From the NCBI GenBank assembly GCA_036346275.1, contig CM070725.1, forward strand, positions 45,694,104 through 45,758,103: 64,000 bases of DNA. The letters run 5' to 3'. Shown one piece after another: positions 33,564-45,579 of this stretch (positions are counted from its first letter, which is position 1; every line of letters begins with the position of its first letter). The notes below the pieces were generated by a model. It did not search any database. It was not told the origin of the DNA and worked only from the letters and a program-made list of their open reading frames with translations. The stretch is from Otatea glauca (taxonomy: Eukaryota; Streptophyta; Magnoliopsida; Poales; Poaceae). The translations under genes and the position numbers were made by a program.

Positions 33564-36500
33564 TCAATTTATGGACGGGCAGCAAATAAACGGTATCCAC
33601 TGCTGTTTTTTCCCCTTGGATTTCTTCTCGACGGGCAACCTGGCTGGAGAGTTCCAATCTTGATGCCCAGAGCCTGCTTTCGGAGAGCCTGGCTTCACCG
33701 GCAACGCATTGTCCTTTGATGCTCGGCGCCTGAATGACAACACTCCCTCCATGGTGCTTGCTTTCTTTTCTTTAGTTTCCACGCCCTTCTCTGCGAGGAG
33801 GGCCTTCAAAGAGACATGGTTCTTGTTTGAATCTACAATCACCTCCTTATCAGCAATCTCGTCATTTTGACCGTCTCCTTTCAGATCATCTGTGCTTTGT
33901 GTGGCGTTGTTCTCCTTTGCAGAGGTCTCGACCTTCTGCTTACTTTCTTCAGCATCATCGGTGCTCTGTGCTGCAGCGATTTTATCACAAGCAGGGTCCG
34001 CAGCAACCCCTTCATCCTGTTTCTTTTCTTCAGCATTATCCATGCTCTGTAGGGTATTGTTTATATGAGAACTAGAATCCACTGCAGTTTCTTCATTCTG
34101 CCTTTTCTCTTCAAATTCATCTGAATTGCTTTCCGCATCGATCTTGCAAGGTGTAGGTTCTGAAGTAGGCCCTTCGTTCTTTTCTTCGACATCATCAATG
34201 GTGTGAAACACATTGATCCTGCGAGAAGTAGGGTCTGCAGTTATCTCTTCATTCTGCTTCCTTTCTTCAACACCGTCAGTAGTGCTTATCGCAACAATCT
34301 TGTAGGAGATTGGGTTTGACATAGTCCCATCATTATTTTCTTTAATATTATCTGCGCCATGCACTACAATGATTTCATGGGAACTAGGGCCCTCAGTCAT
34401 GTCCTTGTTCAGCTTCTTATCTTCACTGCCAGGGCTGCATATCACATTGATAGAATGAGTAGGGTCTGTGGTAATTTCTTCATCCTGCTTCTTTTCTTTA
34501 ACATTATATGTGATATTCACCATATTGATCTCACAAGCAGTAGGTTCTCTAGTAGTTTCTTCGTTGTGCTTCTTTAATTCAACATTACTTGGGATATTCA
34601 CTGCATTGATCTCACAAATAGGGTCTGCAACAACTTCTTCATTCTGCTTCTTTCCTTCAACATTATCTATGCTACAAGCCACACTTATATCTTGAGTAGT
34701 TCCAACAAAGTCTCTGCTGCTTATCACATCGGTCTTGTTAGAAGCAGGATTTGCAATGACCACCTTAATCTGTTCCTTTTCTTCAACACAACTTGTACTT
34801 TGTACTACACTAATCTTGTGAGAACTAGCTTCTGCAATAATTTCTTCATTCTGCTCATTTTCTCCAAAATTACCTGTACTGCACACTGCATTAGCCTCAT
34901 GAGAAGTGGTGTATGCAGTAATATCTTCAATCTGCTGCTTTTCTTCAACATCTATGCTGTGCACCTCATTTATCTCAAGGAAGTAATCTCTGCAGTTGTG
35001 TTTTCATTCTGTCTATTCCCTTCAACACCATCTCTACTACTTACCATATCAATATCATGAGAAGTAGGGTATGTGTCAAGCTGCGCTACGTCAACTTGAG
35101 ATGGCATGAAAGTGATACCACTTGTATGACCCGCATTTTCCAGTATGCCAGCTCCTGTTGTCACTTCAGAGGAACAAACATTCTTTGTAAGGTTAGCAGC
35201 ACTACCAGCAGATATGACCGCAACACCTACAGCAGGTCCGATTGCATTGCCGACCCCATCTGCAGAATGCTCGCTAAATTTCAGTTCATAAACAAAGATC
35301 ATATGGGATGTAAAATAACTGGGAGGTATTGATGAATGTGTTGTCAGGCCCGCATTGTATCTCTTAATTAGATTGACTTGCCAACACACACTGTACTAGT
35401 AGAAATATGCGCTGGTCCTCAAATGTTACCCAACTAGACACCTTTTGCCAAAAGATAGGGCACCGTGATTGCACATTAAGGCCTTCTAATTGAGCTGTCA
35501 CACAATAAATTTCAAGCAGAAGCTGAAATGATCTTTGATATTTCAATAAAACAAGCACAACACTAAAAATGTCAGCATATTTAGGATTACTATTTTCACA
35601 TTTGTTGGTCAATACCAGCATAATGGAGAAATATCAACTAGCCAAAACTAGAATGAACCACTTCTTCTTGCCAAATTAATTATGATATTTACAACAAAAC
35701 AATAAAAATAAATACAAACGCAGAACACAAGAACATCAGCACAAAACTCAAGTTCTCACCTGCATCAGGACAATGCTGTCCTTCCTCAATATCTGTCTGT
35801 TTGGGGGTTGTCAGCAGATCTGCTGCCACAGAGGTCGAGTCAGTTTGCTCGTGGATTTTGACACTATCTGGTGCCTCCAAATGGCAATCACCAGTAGCAA
35901 GTTGAAATAAATCATCACCATTGGTATCATCTGCACATACATGCTTCTCAGTACACGTCTCCTTATTCCCAAGTAAATTGACAGGTTCCTTGATGGTAGA
36001 AACTTGCTCTATTGAGTTACTAAAAATAAGCCAGCTTTGCTCCTTGGATTCAGTCTCTTCACCGGGGATTTCTTCTCTGGAGACCACATTGAAATTATTG
36101 ACAGATGGATCTTCCTCCACTGTTGTAGCACTATGCTCCTCATCAATCTTGGTTTGCGACTTTTCTTGACAGGAGGAATCAATCTCACTGCCTTTTACCA
36201 GTATGTCTTCGCTAGTTTTGTCTTTGCCAACAGTGTTGATCATACCATCTACTTCAGTAACGGCAATATCATCCAGACAAACAACTACAGCATTTGTTTG
36301 TGCAGAAATTTCACCTGCAGTAGCATCTGATGCCACAGACGTAACATTTGAGTTATTTATTTCATCTACAGAGAAATCCGAAGTGAATCTTGCACCATCT
36401 TCAGGCTCTGGTGGAAGAACAGAAGTGGAAGCATCCTGACATAGATCAGAACTAACTACTGGCTGAGACGGATGCCCATCTTCAAGATGTGGTGCATTTT

Positions 36501-37806
36501 CAGCCACTTGAGTTTGAATCTCATCATTATCAATTCCAATGGCCTTAGGAGCAATTTCAGAAGCGACCTCATCGCAACTAATGAGGCAATCTTCACTTAA
36601 TTTATCGATGATGTCCTGAACTCCAGTACCATTAGGAGAAGAATGCTCTACAAAAGACATTCACGAAGTGAATAATACGTGTGCAATAGTCTCGTGATGC
36701 ATCGGACAAAGAAACATAACAGTGGTGAAAATATGCATGGAAGAAAGTGTACATCCACAGCACAGTGAATATTAATAGCTCTGGACATTCTGGCAGTGAA
36801 GTTATGCTACCAGCACAGGATGGAGACAACTTCACAAGATAGAGGAATCCCATGCCTAGTACTACTAAGCAACAAGCTGCCGGCCTCACCAATTTACTGA
36901 ACCGTACTGTTCCACCAGCATTGAGATGTACATTTTGGAAGTTACATAAACAGCTAAGCAGTTCCAGAACATTACTAACCCAAAAGAATATATTATCCTA
37001 ACCCCCCGGAGATGACAAGAAAGTACACACATTCTGAACATTACTACGCTAATCGAGAAGACCAAGAACCATCATGCCTTCATTCCAGCCTCCGTACCAG
37101 TACAGTTCCACTGAATAATGCAAGTTCTTCTCTACAAAGACGTATTGGGAAAGAGAAAAGAAGCAGCAACTTTTCACCCACCAAATCTCTTATCAAACCC
37201 ATTTTACTTCAGAAACTAACAAAAGAGAAACAAAGAGCAAGAATATTCAGGGAGAAAGAATCAGAACAAACCTGCATTGTCCTCGTTCTCCACTACATCC
37301 CCAACCTCCCGCGCAGATCCAGGCAAACCGCCGCCGCAATCCACCGCACGCGCGCCATTCCCCTCTCGTCCTAGTCCTCCCCCTCCCCCTTCACCAGCAC
37401 CTAGGACGCACACACGCAAACGGGTCAGGCCAAGAAAACCTCAGACGCGGTAACCCACCAGAGCAAGGCACAAAAACTGCGCGGTACCTAGCATAAATTT
37501 CTCGTCGTCGCGCTCCCCAGAGCCCTCCAAGGCGGCGGCGGACGGCGGCTTGCAGCAGTTCTTGCGGTGCGCGCGGCGCTGCTTGGCGCTAGGGTGCGGG
37601 CTCGGGTACTGGTACCCGCACGAGCTGCATAGGCCGCCGCCTCCTCCTGCTGCTGCACACAACAGTCCAAACACAAAACCGTCACGTCATTTCATCAAGC
37701 AAAACAAAAAAAAAAGGACCGGCAAGAAAGGAAGAAAATTTCTGCAATGCCGACGGCGAGGAGGCTCACCGGAAGCACCGCCTCCGCTCTTGTGGCTGCT
37801 CTCCAT
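33564..37806 (-). CDS. Unknown plant protein, C2HC-like finger plus acidic repeats, copy A (1 bp frameshift)
   Basis: Exons on the minus strand: 37806-37770, 37652-37488, 37400-37272, 36647-35760, 35259-33564, with consistent phases and GT-AG introns; the exon 5 acceptor is the least certain. With the missing base restored the length would be 971 residues. Residues ~20-50 form a finger-like CSSCGYQY ... RRAHRKNC (C-x2-C-x16-H-x3-C). Exon 4 encodes an acidic Ser/Thr/Asp-rich segment. Exon 5 encodes about 14 repeats of 25-29 residues of the type EEKKQNEEITADPTSHEIN. A basic, apparently conserved C-terminus follows (SFRRRASKD, NSPARLPVEKKSKGKKQ, PFICCPSIN). Relative to copy B a base is missing at about 34980, which makes a TAA stop two codons on. 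Most of exon 5 would then be lost unless this is a sequence error. I do not know the function. The protein is probably largely disordered. Confidence 0.75.
33567..35258 (-). repeat. Tandem coding repeat of ~78-87 bp in exon 5 of copy A
   Basis: The plus strand shows recurring 'tcttcattctgcttcttttcttc' variants spaced about 80-87 bp, interleaved with 'agggtctgcagt' text. In the minus-strand frame this is the acidic repeat. Units have diverged and vary by whole codons. Copy A has lost about 10 codons near 34705 that copy B keeps (EEKQQSEVY). Roughly 14 units were counted by eye. Confidence 0.8.
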
Positions 37807-38859
37807 GGCGTAGCAGTTCCAGCCCTACCGTGCTCAGCAATGGAGAAGAAGAAGAGTGGAGACTAGCGAGGAGTCGCTTTGGTTTAGAAGAGCCGAGGCG
37901 CTTCCGGTGAGAGAAAGGAGGCGGCACCGCGCTAACTCACCCCATGTTCGGGAGAGTGACAGGTGGGACCCAGAAACACGGCGGCCCACAACGTCAGCGA
38001 TGAATTACTGGGACAAGAACCTTTTGGTCGTTTCCGTGCGGTTGCGGCTTGTTCTCTTCTCTCTGGACGCGAGATCTCCGCCGTCGGTGTAGGCATGGAC
38101 GGTGGTGATGCGGATAAGCGGTAAAAAACCCAACAAGATTCTTTGCTCCGGCCGGTTAATAATCTGCGCAGCTTTGGGGTCCCCCCCCCCCTCCCTCCCT
38201 CTTTTTACCCTTTTTCTTTCTTTCCCCCTCACATTCATAGCTGCCCTTTGGCCAATGTGGCGGTGATGTATCGTTGTTGTTACCACCAACTCACGGCCGT
38301 CAGATTAGGCCCTATCAGCGTGCACATCGGTACCTTAATGCCGTCAGATTTCAGAGGTAACATGATGCGAACCGAAAACGAAATTTAAAACCTTGATCTA
38401 AACTATGTCAAGAGCAATTGCTAGGGGGAGCAATGGGCTGTGCTAGGCCTCAATTGTCAGTATACTCTGTCTAGGCCTATTTTCTCAACAAGCCTAATGA
38501 GCTACTCTCTCAAGTCTCAAATAGTTGTCATTATAGACATCGACACGATCTCAAAAACACAATTTGGCAACTAATTTCTATTATAATATATTTATAAAAT
38601 CTAATAAAATTATAATATTATGAAAGTACTTTTGGAGATAAATCTACGCATATGATTTTCCTATATTCAATTTAAATATTTAAAAAGATATTGACAGTCA
38701 AAGTTTTGAAAGTTTGACTGCATCTATATCCAAAACGATAACTATTTGATACCAGAGAAAGTATTTGAGTAGCTCGAGCACGGATCAATAATGAAGCAAG
38801 CTGGAAAAGAGGTTGACTCGGTTTTTATATTCTACAAGTCCGACCAAGTTGGCTCGAGC
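34378..38859. repeat. Segmental duplication, copy A (4.5 kb)
   Basis: From 'tgggaactagggccctcagtc' to 'gttggctcgagc' this block matches 49162-57103 in the same orientation. It includes gene copy A upstream of its repeat region midpoint, all introns, the promoter and about 1 kb of upstream DNA. Identity looks high, with scattered substitutions and small indels. The left boundary of homology falls inside exon 5. Confidence 0.9.
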
Positions 38860-38867
38860 ACATTACG

Positions 38868-39112
38868 GCGGGATTTACATTATCGTTTGACTGAAAATCG
38901 CCCTCGTAGGTGCGATTTTCGTCAAAAATTGAATGGTTTCGAAATCAAACTTTTTGAAAAAAAAATCAGAAAAATTCGAGTTTCACCGATAATGGACAGA
39001 CCAAAAAAAATTCAAAAAAAAAATCGAGTTTCACCGATAATCGACAGACCGATTGTGTTCTTCTCGCGGTTGAATTTTTTAGCGATTTTCGTCGATAATC
39101 GCTCGATTATAG
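38868..39112. mobile_element. hAT-type MITE copy 3, truncated
   Basis: It starts 'cgggatttacattatcgtttgac', very like the left end of the copy at 32897, and continues with 'gcgattttcgtcaaaaattgaatggtttcgaaatcaaa' and 'cgataatcgacagacc'. It stops near 39112 in mid-element, without the right terminus. It abuts the edge of segmental duplication copy A. Confidence 0.65.
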
Positions 39113-40007
39113 TTGTAGGTCTCTTGTAAATTTATTTCTGTATTTTATTTGTTACACTTAACAAATTGTGTATGATTCTGTTGTACGTAATTTTATTTTA
39201 TGTGTTGTATTGTTCGATCAATAAAATGATGTTTACCTTTATTATAGGCTTTAGCTAATTGCGTTATTATTTTGTTTACACGACCTTTTAGATTTGTTAA
39301 GTTTTGGGGTTATTTAATCCTACCCCCTTAAAAAGTATTCCGTCCTCCAAATCTAACTCACCTAAATAGATGTGGGTATGCTTCACGTAAACCGTCCTCT
39401 TTTTCCCATGTGGCTTCTTTTAATGAATGATTCTTCCAATTAACCTTCCAGAATCAGATGGACCTGTTCCTGAGTTTGCAGTCTTCAGTGGCTAAGATCC
39501 TGATTGGGTACTCTTCATAGGTAAGATTGGGTTATAGAGGGATACCAAAATCTGAGATTAAATCAGAAGGCTCTCGGAGGCAAGCTCAGAGTTGGGAGAT
39601 ATGGACTACAATATGGATTCGAGATAGATGAGAAGGTAGCTCAAGCTGACATGCAAATGCACCTTTCTGCTCAAGCACTTGGAAGGGTCCAACATAAGGG
39701 GAACTTAATTTTCTTTAATTCTAAATCTGTATAATCACCGCGTAGGTGACACTCTCAAGTAGACAAAATCACCAAGTTGAAATTTGATGTCCCTTCTACA
39801 CTTGTCCTCATAGCTCTTTTATCTGCTCTGGATGATTTTTAGTCTTTCCTAAATGAGTTTTATCTTTTCATTATTTTGACGAATTATCTCAGAGCCTATT
39901 AATGATTTCTCTCTAGCTTCATACCAGGAGATAAGTTACTAGATTTGTGTTCTTAATTTCCTGGCATGGATATTGGGGGATCTACACTTCCTACCATATA
40001 ATGCTTC

Positions 40008-40970
40008 TTATGGCACCATTTGTATGCTAGCCTGGTAGCTATTGTTATAGGCGAATTCAACTTGATGTAGGTATTTGTCCCAAGTTTCTACAAAGTTCAG
40101 CACACATGCCCTCAGCATGTCTTCCAAAATTTGGTTAACGCTCTCATTCTGGTCATCGGTCAGAGGGTGGTAGGTGGTGTTGAAATTCAATTTAGTTCTT
40201 AAGGCAATTTGTAGACTTCTCAAAAAATTAGAGGTGAACACAAAACCCCTATCAGAGGTGATAGTCTTTAGGACACCATCAAGGATGACTATTCTTTCTA
40301 TATAGATTTCAACTAGTTTGTGAGCTGAACACTTTTGGTTTGTGGCGACAAAATGAGCTGATTTAGTAAGTCTATCCACTATTACCCATATAGCATCCTT
40401 TCAGGTGTTGGTTGTGGGTAAGCCTATAATGAAATCTGTATAGACATCTTCCCATTTCTATTCAGGAATTTAGAGGGGGTTGTAGTAATCGTATTCTACC
40501 TTGACTTTCTAACATTTATCGCACTTACTAACATATTCAAGTCTTTCTTTCTTCATACCATTCCATCATAAATTTCCTTTTAAATCCATGTACATTTTTG
40601 TACTACATGGGTGTATAGTGTATAAAGTATCGTGGTCTTCCTTGAGGGTAGTCACTCTTATGTCTGGGTTGTTAGGAACACATATGCGGTTATGTAGTCT
40701 GAGACTCGTGGTCTCATCCAACTTAAACCCTAAAGGCAGCCCTGATTTAATTCTCTTGATCTCCTCAAGGATGAAGGTGTCAATGGTGTGTTTTTCTCTA
40801 ATCTGGTCAACAAGAGTGGATTGGGTAGTCATGGTTACTAAAATGGTGTTGGAAGGAGACGAATTGAAGTTGATTTCCATCTTAGCCAAATCTTGAATCA
40901 GTTCAGATATGAAGTCTTTGATAGATATGCTGTTAAATTGAGTTTTGCAACTTAAAGTGTCGGCTACCAC
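40008..40970 (-). pseudogene. Gypsy integrase remnant
   Basis: The frame at 40970-40566 holds the spacer and N-terminal integrase region (MVADTLSCK, and the IHPCSTKMYMDLK zinc-binding-region text). The frame at 40379-40008 holds the catalytic core, with MDRLTKSAHF (first Asp), TSDRGFVF (second Asp) and a diverged NESVNQILEDMLR where the catalytic Glu lies. The two frames are separated by stop codons. Integrases insert the retroelement cDNA into the host chromosome; this copy cannot be made as one protein. Confidence 0.75.
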
Positions 40971-41073
40971 ATTAGCATTTCCCGAGTGGTATTTGATTGA
41001 GATGTCATAATCTTTAGTGAATTCAAGCTACCTCCTTTGTCGCATATTCAATTCTTTTTGAGTGAAAATGTAT

Positions 41074-41520
41074 TTAAGACTTACAGTCACTATATAGGGT
41101 GCATTTCACCCCATATAAATATTGTCTCCAGATTTTGATGGTGGACACCACTGCTCCTAATTCCAAATCATGAATAGGGTAATTAACCTCGTGTAGTCTC
41201 AATTGTCTGGAAGCATAGCCAATTATTTTCTCTTTTTGCATTAATACACAGCCCAAGCTTGATTTAGAGGTGTCGCAATATACCACATATTCAACACCCT
41301 CTTCAGATAGGTATAGTACTGGGGCAATGGTTAATAGATGTTTGAGTTGTTGGAAGTTTTTTTCACACTTCTCTGTCCAAGTGCGTTTGTGATCCTTATA
41401 CCAAAGGAATTCCATTTTTCTCTTGCCAATCACATCCAAGGCATTTCGTCGGAATACATTCTGTCTTTTCACCTTTGTAGTCCTATGCATAGTCAATACT
41501 ATAGCCTCACTAGTCCTCAT
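41074..41520 (-). pseudogene. Gypsy RNase H remnant
   Basis: The translation contains TEKCEKNFQQLKHLL, APVLYLSEEG, VVYCDTSKSSLGCVLMQ and YASRQLRLHEVNYPIHDLELGAVV, the usual order at the RT/RNase H junction and RNase H domain of gypsy elements. The first catalytic Asp is kept in YCDTSK. The frame closes near the YSDCKS motif, so the domain is truncated. Confidence 0.8.
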
Positions 41521-41932
41521 CGGCCTTCAACGTTGTTCTAGAGGAAGGATTTCATTTTTGAAATGGTTGAATGAACCAGCCTAAGTGGGTTCAATTCTAA
41601 AGGATAATCATAGTCTTTGTTGCCTTAACAAAACTACCTCCCCGTTGCTCAAAACAAAGCAGTTTTTGTAAGAGTTTAGTGAGTAGTGACGATATCTAGG
41701 AGAATCCTTTAGTAAATATACAATAATACCTAGCTAACCCTAGAAAGCTTCGGATTTCTATTGGATTAGATGGACGCTTCCACAATTTGGTGGTTTCGAT
41801 TTTACTTGGATCCGCTTCTATCCCTCTTCCACATGTCCAAGAAATGACACCTGGTTAAGTCCAAATTCACATTTACTGAATTTGGCATATAATTGATTCT
41901 CACTTAAGATTTGCAATACAGTTCTCAAATGT

Positions 41933-44900
41933 TGTAAGTTCAAGCTTCATTAGTTTTGGTGATTGATGTTTAATCATTGTTTAATGACAAATCTAATCAT
42001 TATGAGACTAACATGTTCTATTGAGCCTTATTCTTATTAGTCTCATATTTGGATGGAAAGTGGAAAACCCAAGGTATGCACTTGTATTCATTCTATCGTC
42101 TTAATGCATACTTAGGATTCAAGTGAAAAGATAAACTCTTCTATTGCCTTAGTCTAAATATGTGCATTATGTTTCCAAATCTATATATACATGAATGCAT
42201 ACATCAAGGGGGAGTTGATAATTTAACTTGATGTTTCAATTGTATTGATCCATGTCCTCTTGCTATATAATATAAATGATCAAGACTTTGAAACAATCTT
42301 TTGAGTATATATATAACTTGTATAGTTGCAGTATACTCATGCTAATATAGGATAAACTCATATGCAAATCTAAGATTGATTATGTGTATATTGATTACAT
42401 GTTCAATTAGTTATATGCACATACTTAATAGAGTTTGTTCTATAGTTGATGGCCTCAAATGGATCATTACTAACCATCAAATTGAGTATATGAAACTTGT
42501 GTAGTTATATATATACTCATGTCAATTTAAATGAAATTTAAATTGAGTTCGGTTGTCTTTTAATCAAATCAAAGAACGCTTCATCATGTGTTGATGGTGT
42601 TCCTTGTTGATTAAAGATAAGCGAAAAGTTCTTGAGTATAATGAAGTATTAGTTGCATCAAATTACTCAAGACACAATTAATCATTCAAATTGTTTTGGG
42701 TTGTGCTCAATCGATCTTTGGGGCATTCATTATGTGTTAATGGAGTGCAAATGATGATTGAGACAACCATATTTGTTGGACTAACGATCTTCAATGAGTT
42801 GTGAAGTAGGTTGAGTCCAAGAAGATAAAGAATCGAGAACAAGAAGTCATCATGTCTTGATGAGCTTCAAGAGGTGATCACGAAGAGAAGAGAAGAGCTA
42901 GAAGGTTCATCATGTGTTGATGAACAAGAAGAAGAAGATGTGATCCTGGAGAGAAGATGATTGGAAATCATAAAAGCTCCAAGTGGATCGCTAGAGACAA
43001 AGGTATAATTAGATAGGGCTAAGAATGTGTTCCTAGTCTTTTACCGGTCTCAGTGTTTGGATGGGAGACCGGTTGCTAGTTAGGTGCCATACTATTAAGA
43101 GGGGTTGAGTTTTTTAGCTTGAGCTTCATCATGTGTTGATGAACTCAATTCGGTTCACTCTAGCTCACTCTCTTATTTGGTGTTTGCATGAAGCTAACTA
43201 TTTTGCATGTATTGCAAATGGGTGAAGCTTGTGCATTGGATTTTGTATGAGCCAAGTATTTGCATATGGGTGCTCATGCTTGTTTCTTATTGAATCTTAT
43301 TTGATTTGGTTATTGCTTGATGCTAAGTTTTGCATGTGTTGCAAAAGGAGAGAGCTCAAGCTATTTTGATTTAAAAGTGGTTGCATGGAGTTAGAGATTT
43401 GCATGTGTTGCAAATAGAGAGCTTATGCACATGAGTTTGTTTTGGTTGTTTGCATGGAGCTAAAGATTTGCATGTGTTGCAAATAGAGAGCTAATGCTTT
43501 GGTGTCTTAGCTTGTGATTGGATCATGTGTTGATCATCACAAAGCTAAGCTTGGTTTGTGCTTTGAGTTTGCAAAATATTGAATGGATTTGTTTTTTGCA
43601 AATGTGTTTTGCAAACAAGCTCGAGAGTGTGGGTTTCAATTCTAGAGCATGTGTTGGTATTTGCAAATGTGTTTTGCAAAGTGTCGGGATCATGTGTTGA
43701 TCCTTACATGGCTAGAGGATTGATCTCATATGTTCGTGGTTTATTTGCGAATGTGTTTTACAAATAAGTTGGAGTTATTGATTTGCAAATGTGTTTTGCA
43801 AACGAACTAGAAGTTATGAGGTTTCGATCCTAGAGCATGTGAATAGGGTTTGCAAATGTGTTTTGCAAATTAACTTGATCATGTGTTGATCATCACATGG
43901 CTAAGAGGATTGATCTCATAGGTTTGTAGTTTATTTGCGAATGTGTTTTACAAATAAATTGGAGTTTGAAGCGATTCCTTGGAGAATGTGAATAGGGTTT
44001 GCAAATTAACTTGATCATGTGTTGATCATCACATGGCTCAAATAATCAAATTCTTGAAAAGTTTGGAGAAAAGATCATGCGAAATCGGGCTTTGGTCAGA
44101 AGGGGCGGTATGACCGGACCCCCTCTGGTCATACCAGCTGTCGGTATGACCGGGCCCGAGGGCGGTCTGTTTTTTACAGAACAGCTGATTTTTGGCGCTG
44201 AGGGAGCGGTATGACCGGACCTCCTCTGGTCATACCGGTGAGCGGTATGACTGGGTGGTCTCCGGTCATACTGATAGTGCATTTTCGAGGGTAACGGCTA
44301 GTTTTCTAGCCGTTGACTCTGAGGCCATGTGTTGCACTTGAGGGAGCTATTGTGCATGTGTTGCACTTGGTGATCACCGGAGTGTATGTGTCGCACTAGG
44401 TGAAGTTTAAGCGGGAAGGCTTGGCTTGTTACTCTTGGTGTTTGCCGACACCTAGACGGCGTGGAGGCGTCGTGCGCGGTGAGCTTCTCGATGAAGGTTG
44501 TGAGAAGCCCCGGCAAGTTGTGAAGGTCGGTGCTCGCCTACCCGGATGGGGAAAGAGCAACCAGTAGTGGATTCGAGGTGGGTGCTCAATTCGTGGAGCC
44601 GGTCCAATTCGTTTGGGCTAACATCAACGTGGATTAGGGGAGACCGGCAAGTCTCCGAACACCACGGTAAAAAGTATCGTATCTCTTTGTGCTTTCTTGC
44701 AATTCTTATTTATATTGTTGCAATTTACATTCCTAGAATTAAATTACTTGATTGTCTTTAGGATTGCATATTCTTGTTAGAGACATAATTAGTTAATGCA
44801 CATAGTGAGCCTAGTTGATTCAGGCTTTAATTGTCAAAACTTTAGTTTATCGCTTCCGCATTAATTATTGTTAAGGTTTTGGCATAAGAATAATTAGGGG

Positions 44901-44982
44901 TGAATAGATTTGTAGAAATTAGTAGAAGAAATTTTAAAAGCCGCCTATTCACCCCCCTCTAGTCGGCATCCTCGACCTTACA
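41933..44982 (+). mobile_element. Solo LTR, 3.05 kb, Sirevirus-like, inserted in the gypsy reverse transcriptase
   Basis: It starts TGTAAGTTCAAGC and ends CATCCTCGACCTTACA, with a perfect 5 bp target duplication AATGT (41928-41932 and 44983-44987). Joining the flanks restores a continuous reverse-transcriptase reading across the site (EYKEHL then RTVLQIL), so the insertion is precise. The end phrase 'attcacccccctctagtcggc' is typical of Sirevirus LTRs. Inside are reiterated 'atcatgtgttgat' and 'ttgcaaatgtgttttgcaaa' motifs and three 'ggtatgacc ... ggtcatacc' hairpins. There is no internal domain. Confidence 0.9.
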
Positions 44983-45579
44983 AATGTTCTTTGTATTCTT
45001 TTTCACTCTTGGAATATATCAGGATGTCGTTCATAAAGACAACTACGAATTTATCTAGATATTTCAAAAAGATTTTATTCATTAGATTCATGAACACTGC
45101 AGGTTCATTGGTTAAGCCAAAGCGTACAACGATATATTCATGATGTCCGTATCTAGATTTGAAGGCCGTTTTCTCTTCTCTATATCTTCTACTCGGATTC
45201 TGATTTGATGGTAGCCAGATCGAAGATCGGTCTTTGAGAAGGTACATGCTCCTTTGAGCTGACCGAACAAATCATCTATCTGAGGTAGTGGATATTTATT
45301 CTTGATGGAGACATTGTTGAGTTCTTTATAGTCAGTGCAGAGTCGAATTCCATCATCCTTTTCGCATACAAAGAGAACCGGTGCTCCTCATAAAGACACG
45401 CTTTTTCTAATAAAACCTTTTCCTTCCAACTCTTCTAATTGCTTTTTAAGTTCAATGAGTTCTTGTGGACTCATCCGATATGGTCGCTTGGTTATGGGAG
45501 TGGCTCGAGGGATTAGATCTATGGAGAATTCCCAATTCTCTGTCAGGTGGCATGCCTGGCGGTTCTTCAGCGAAAACAC
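44978..45579 (-). pseudogene. Gypsy reverse transcriptase remnant, catalytic Asp lost
   Basis: The frame at 45579-45388 matches the RT N-terminal region (PYRMSPQELIELKKQLEELE, GFIRKS). The frame at 45247-44978 carries the palm (TAFKSRYGHHEYIVVRFGL, FVVVFMNDILIYSKSE). The family has Asp-Asp where this copy has Asn-Asp (FMNDIL), so one of the two catalytic aspartates is missing. A frameshift separates the two parts, and a solo LTR interrupts the gene after EYKEHL. Confidence 0.8.

Noticed and set aside
33827..35332. Plus-strand frames opposite the repeat protein (also 49161-50147)
   Set aside because: They are antisense shadows of the acidic repeat array; the minus strand has splice sites, codon-phase continuity and a conserved C-terminus.
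41933..44987. DNA transposon reading of the 3 kb insertion (TTGTAAG...CTTACAA ends with a 3 bp ATG duplication)
   Set aside because: The TG...CA reading with a perfect 5 bp AATGT duplication and Sirevirus-like terminal text explains it better as a solo LTR.
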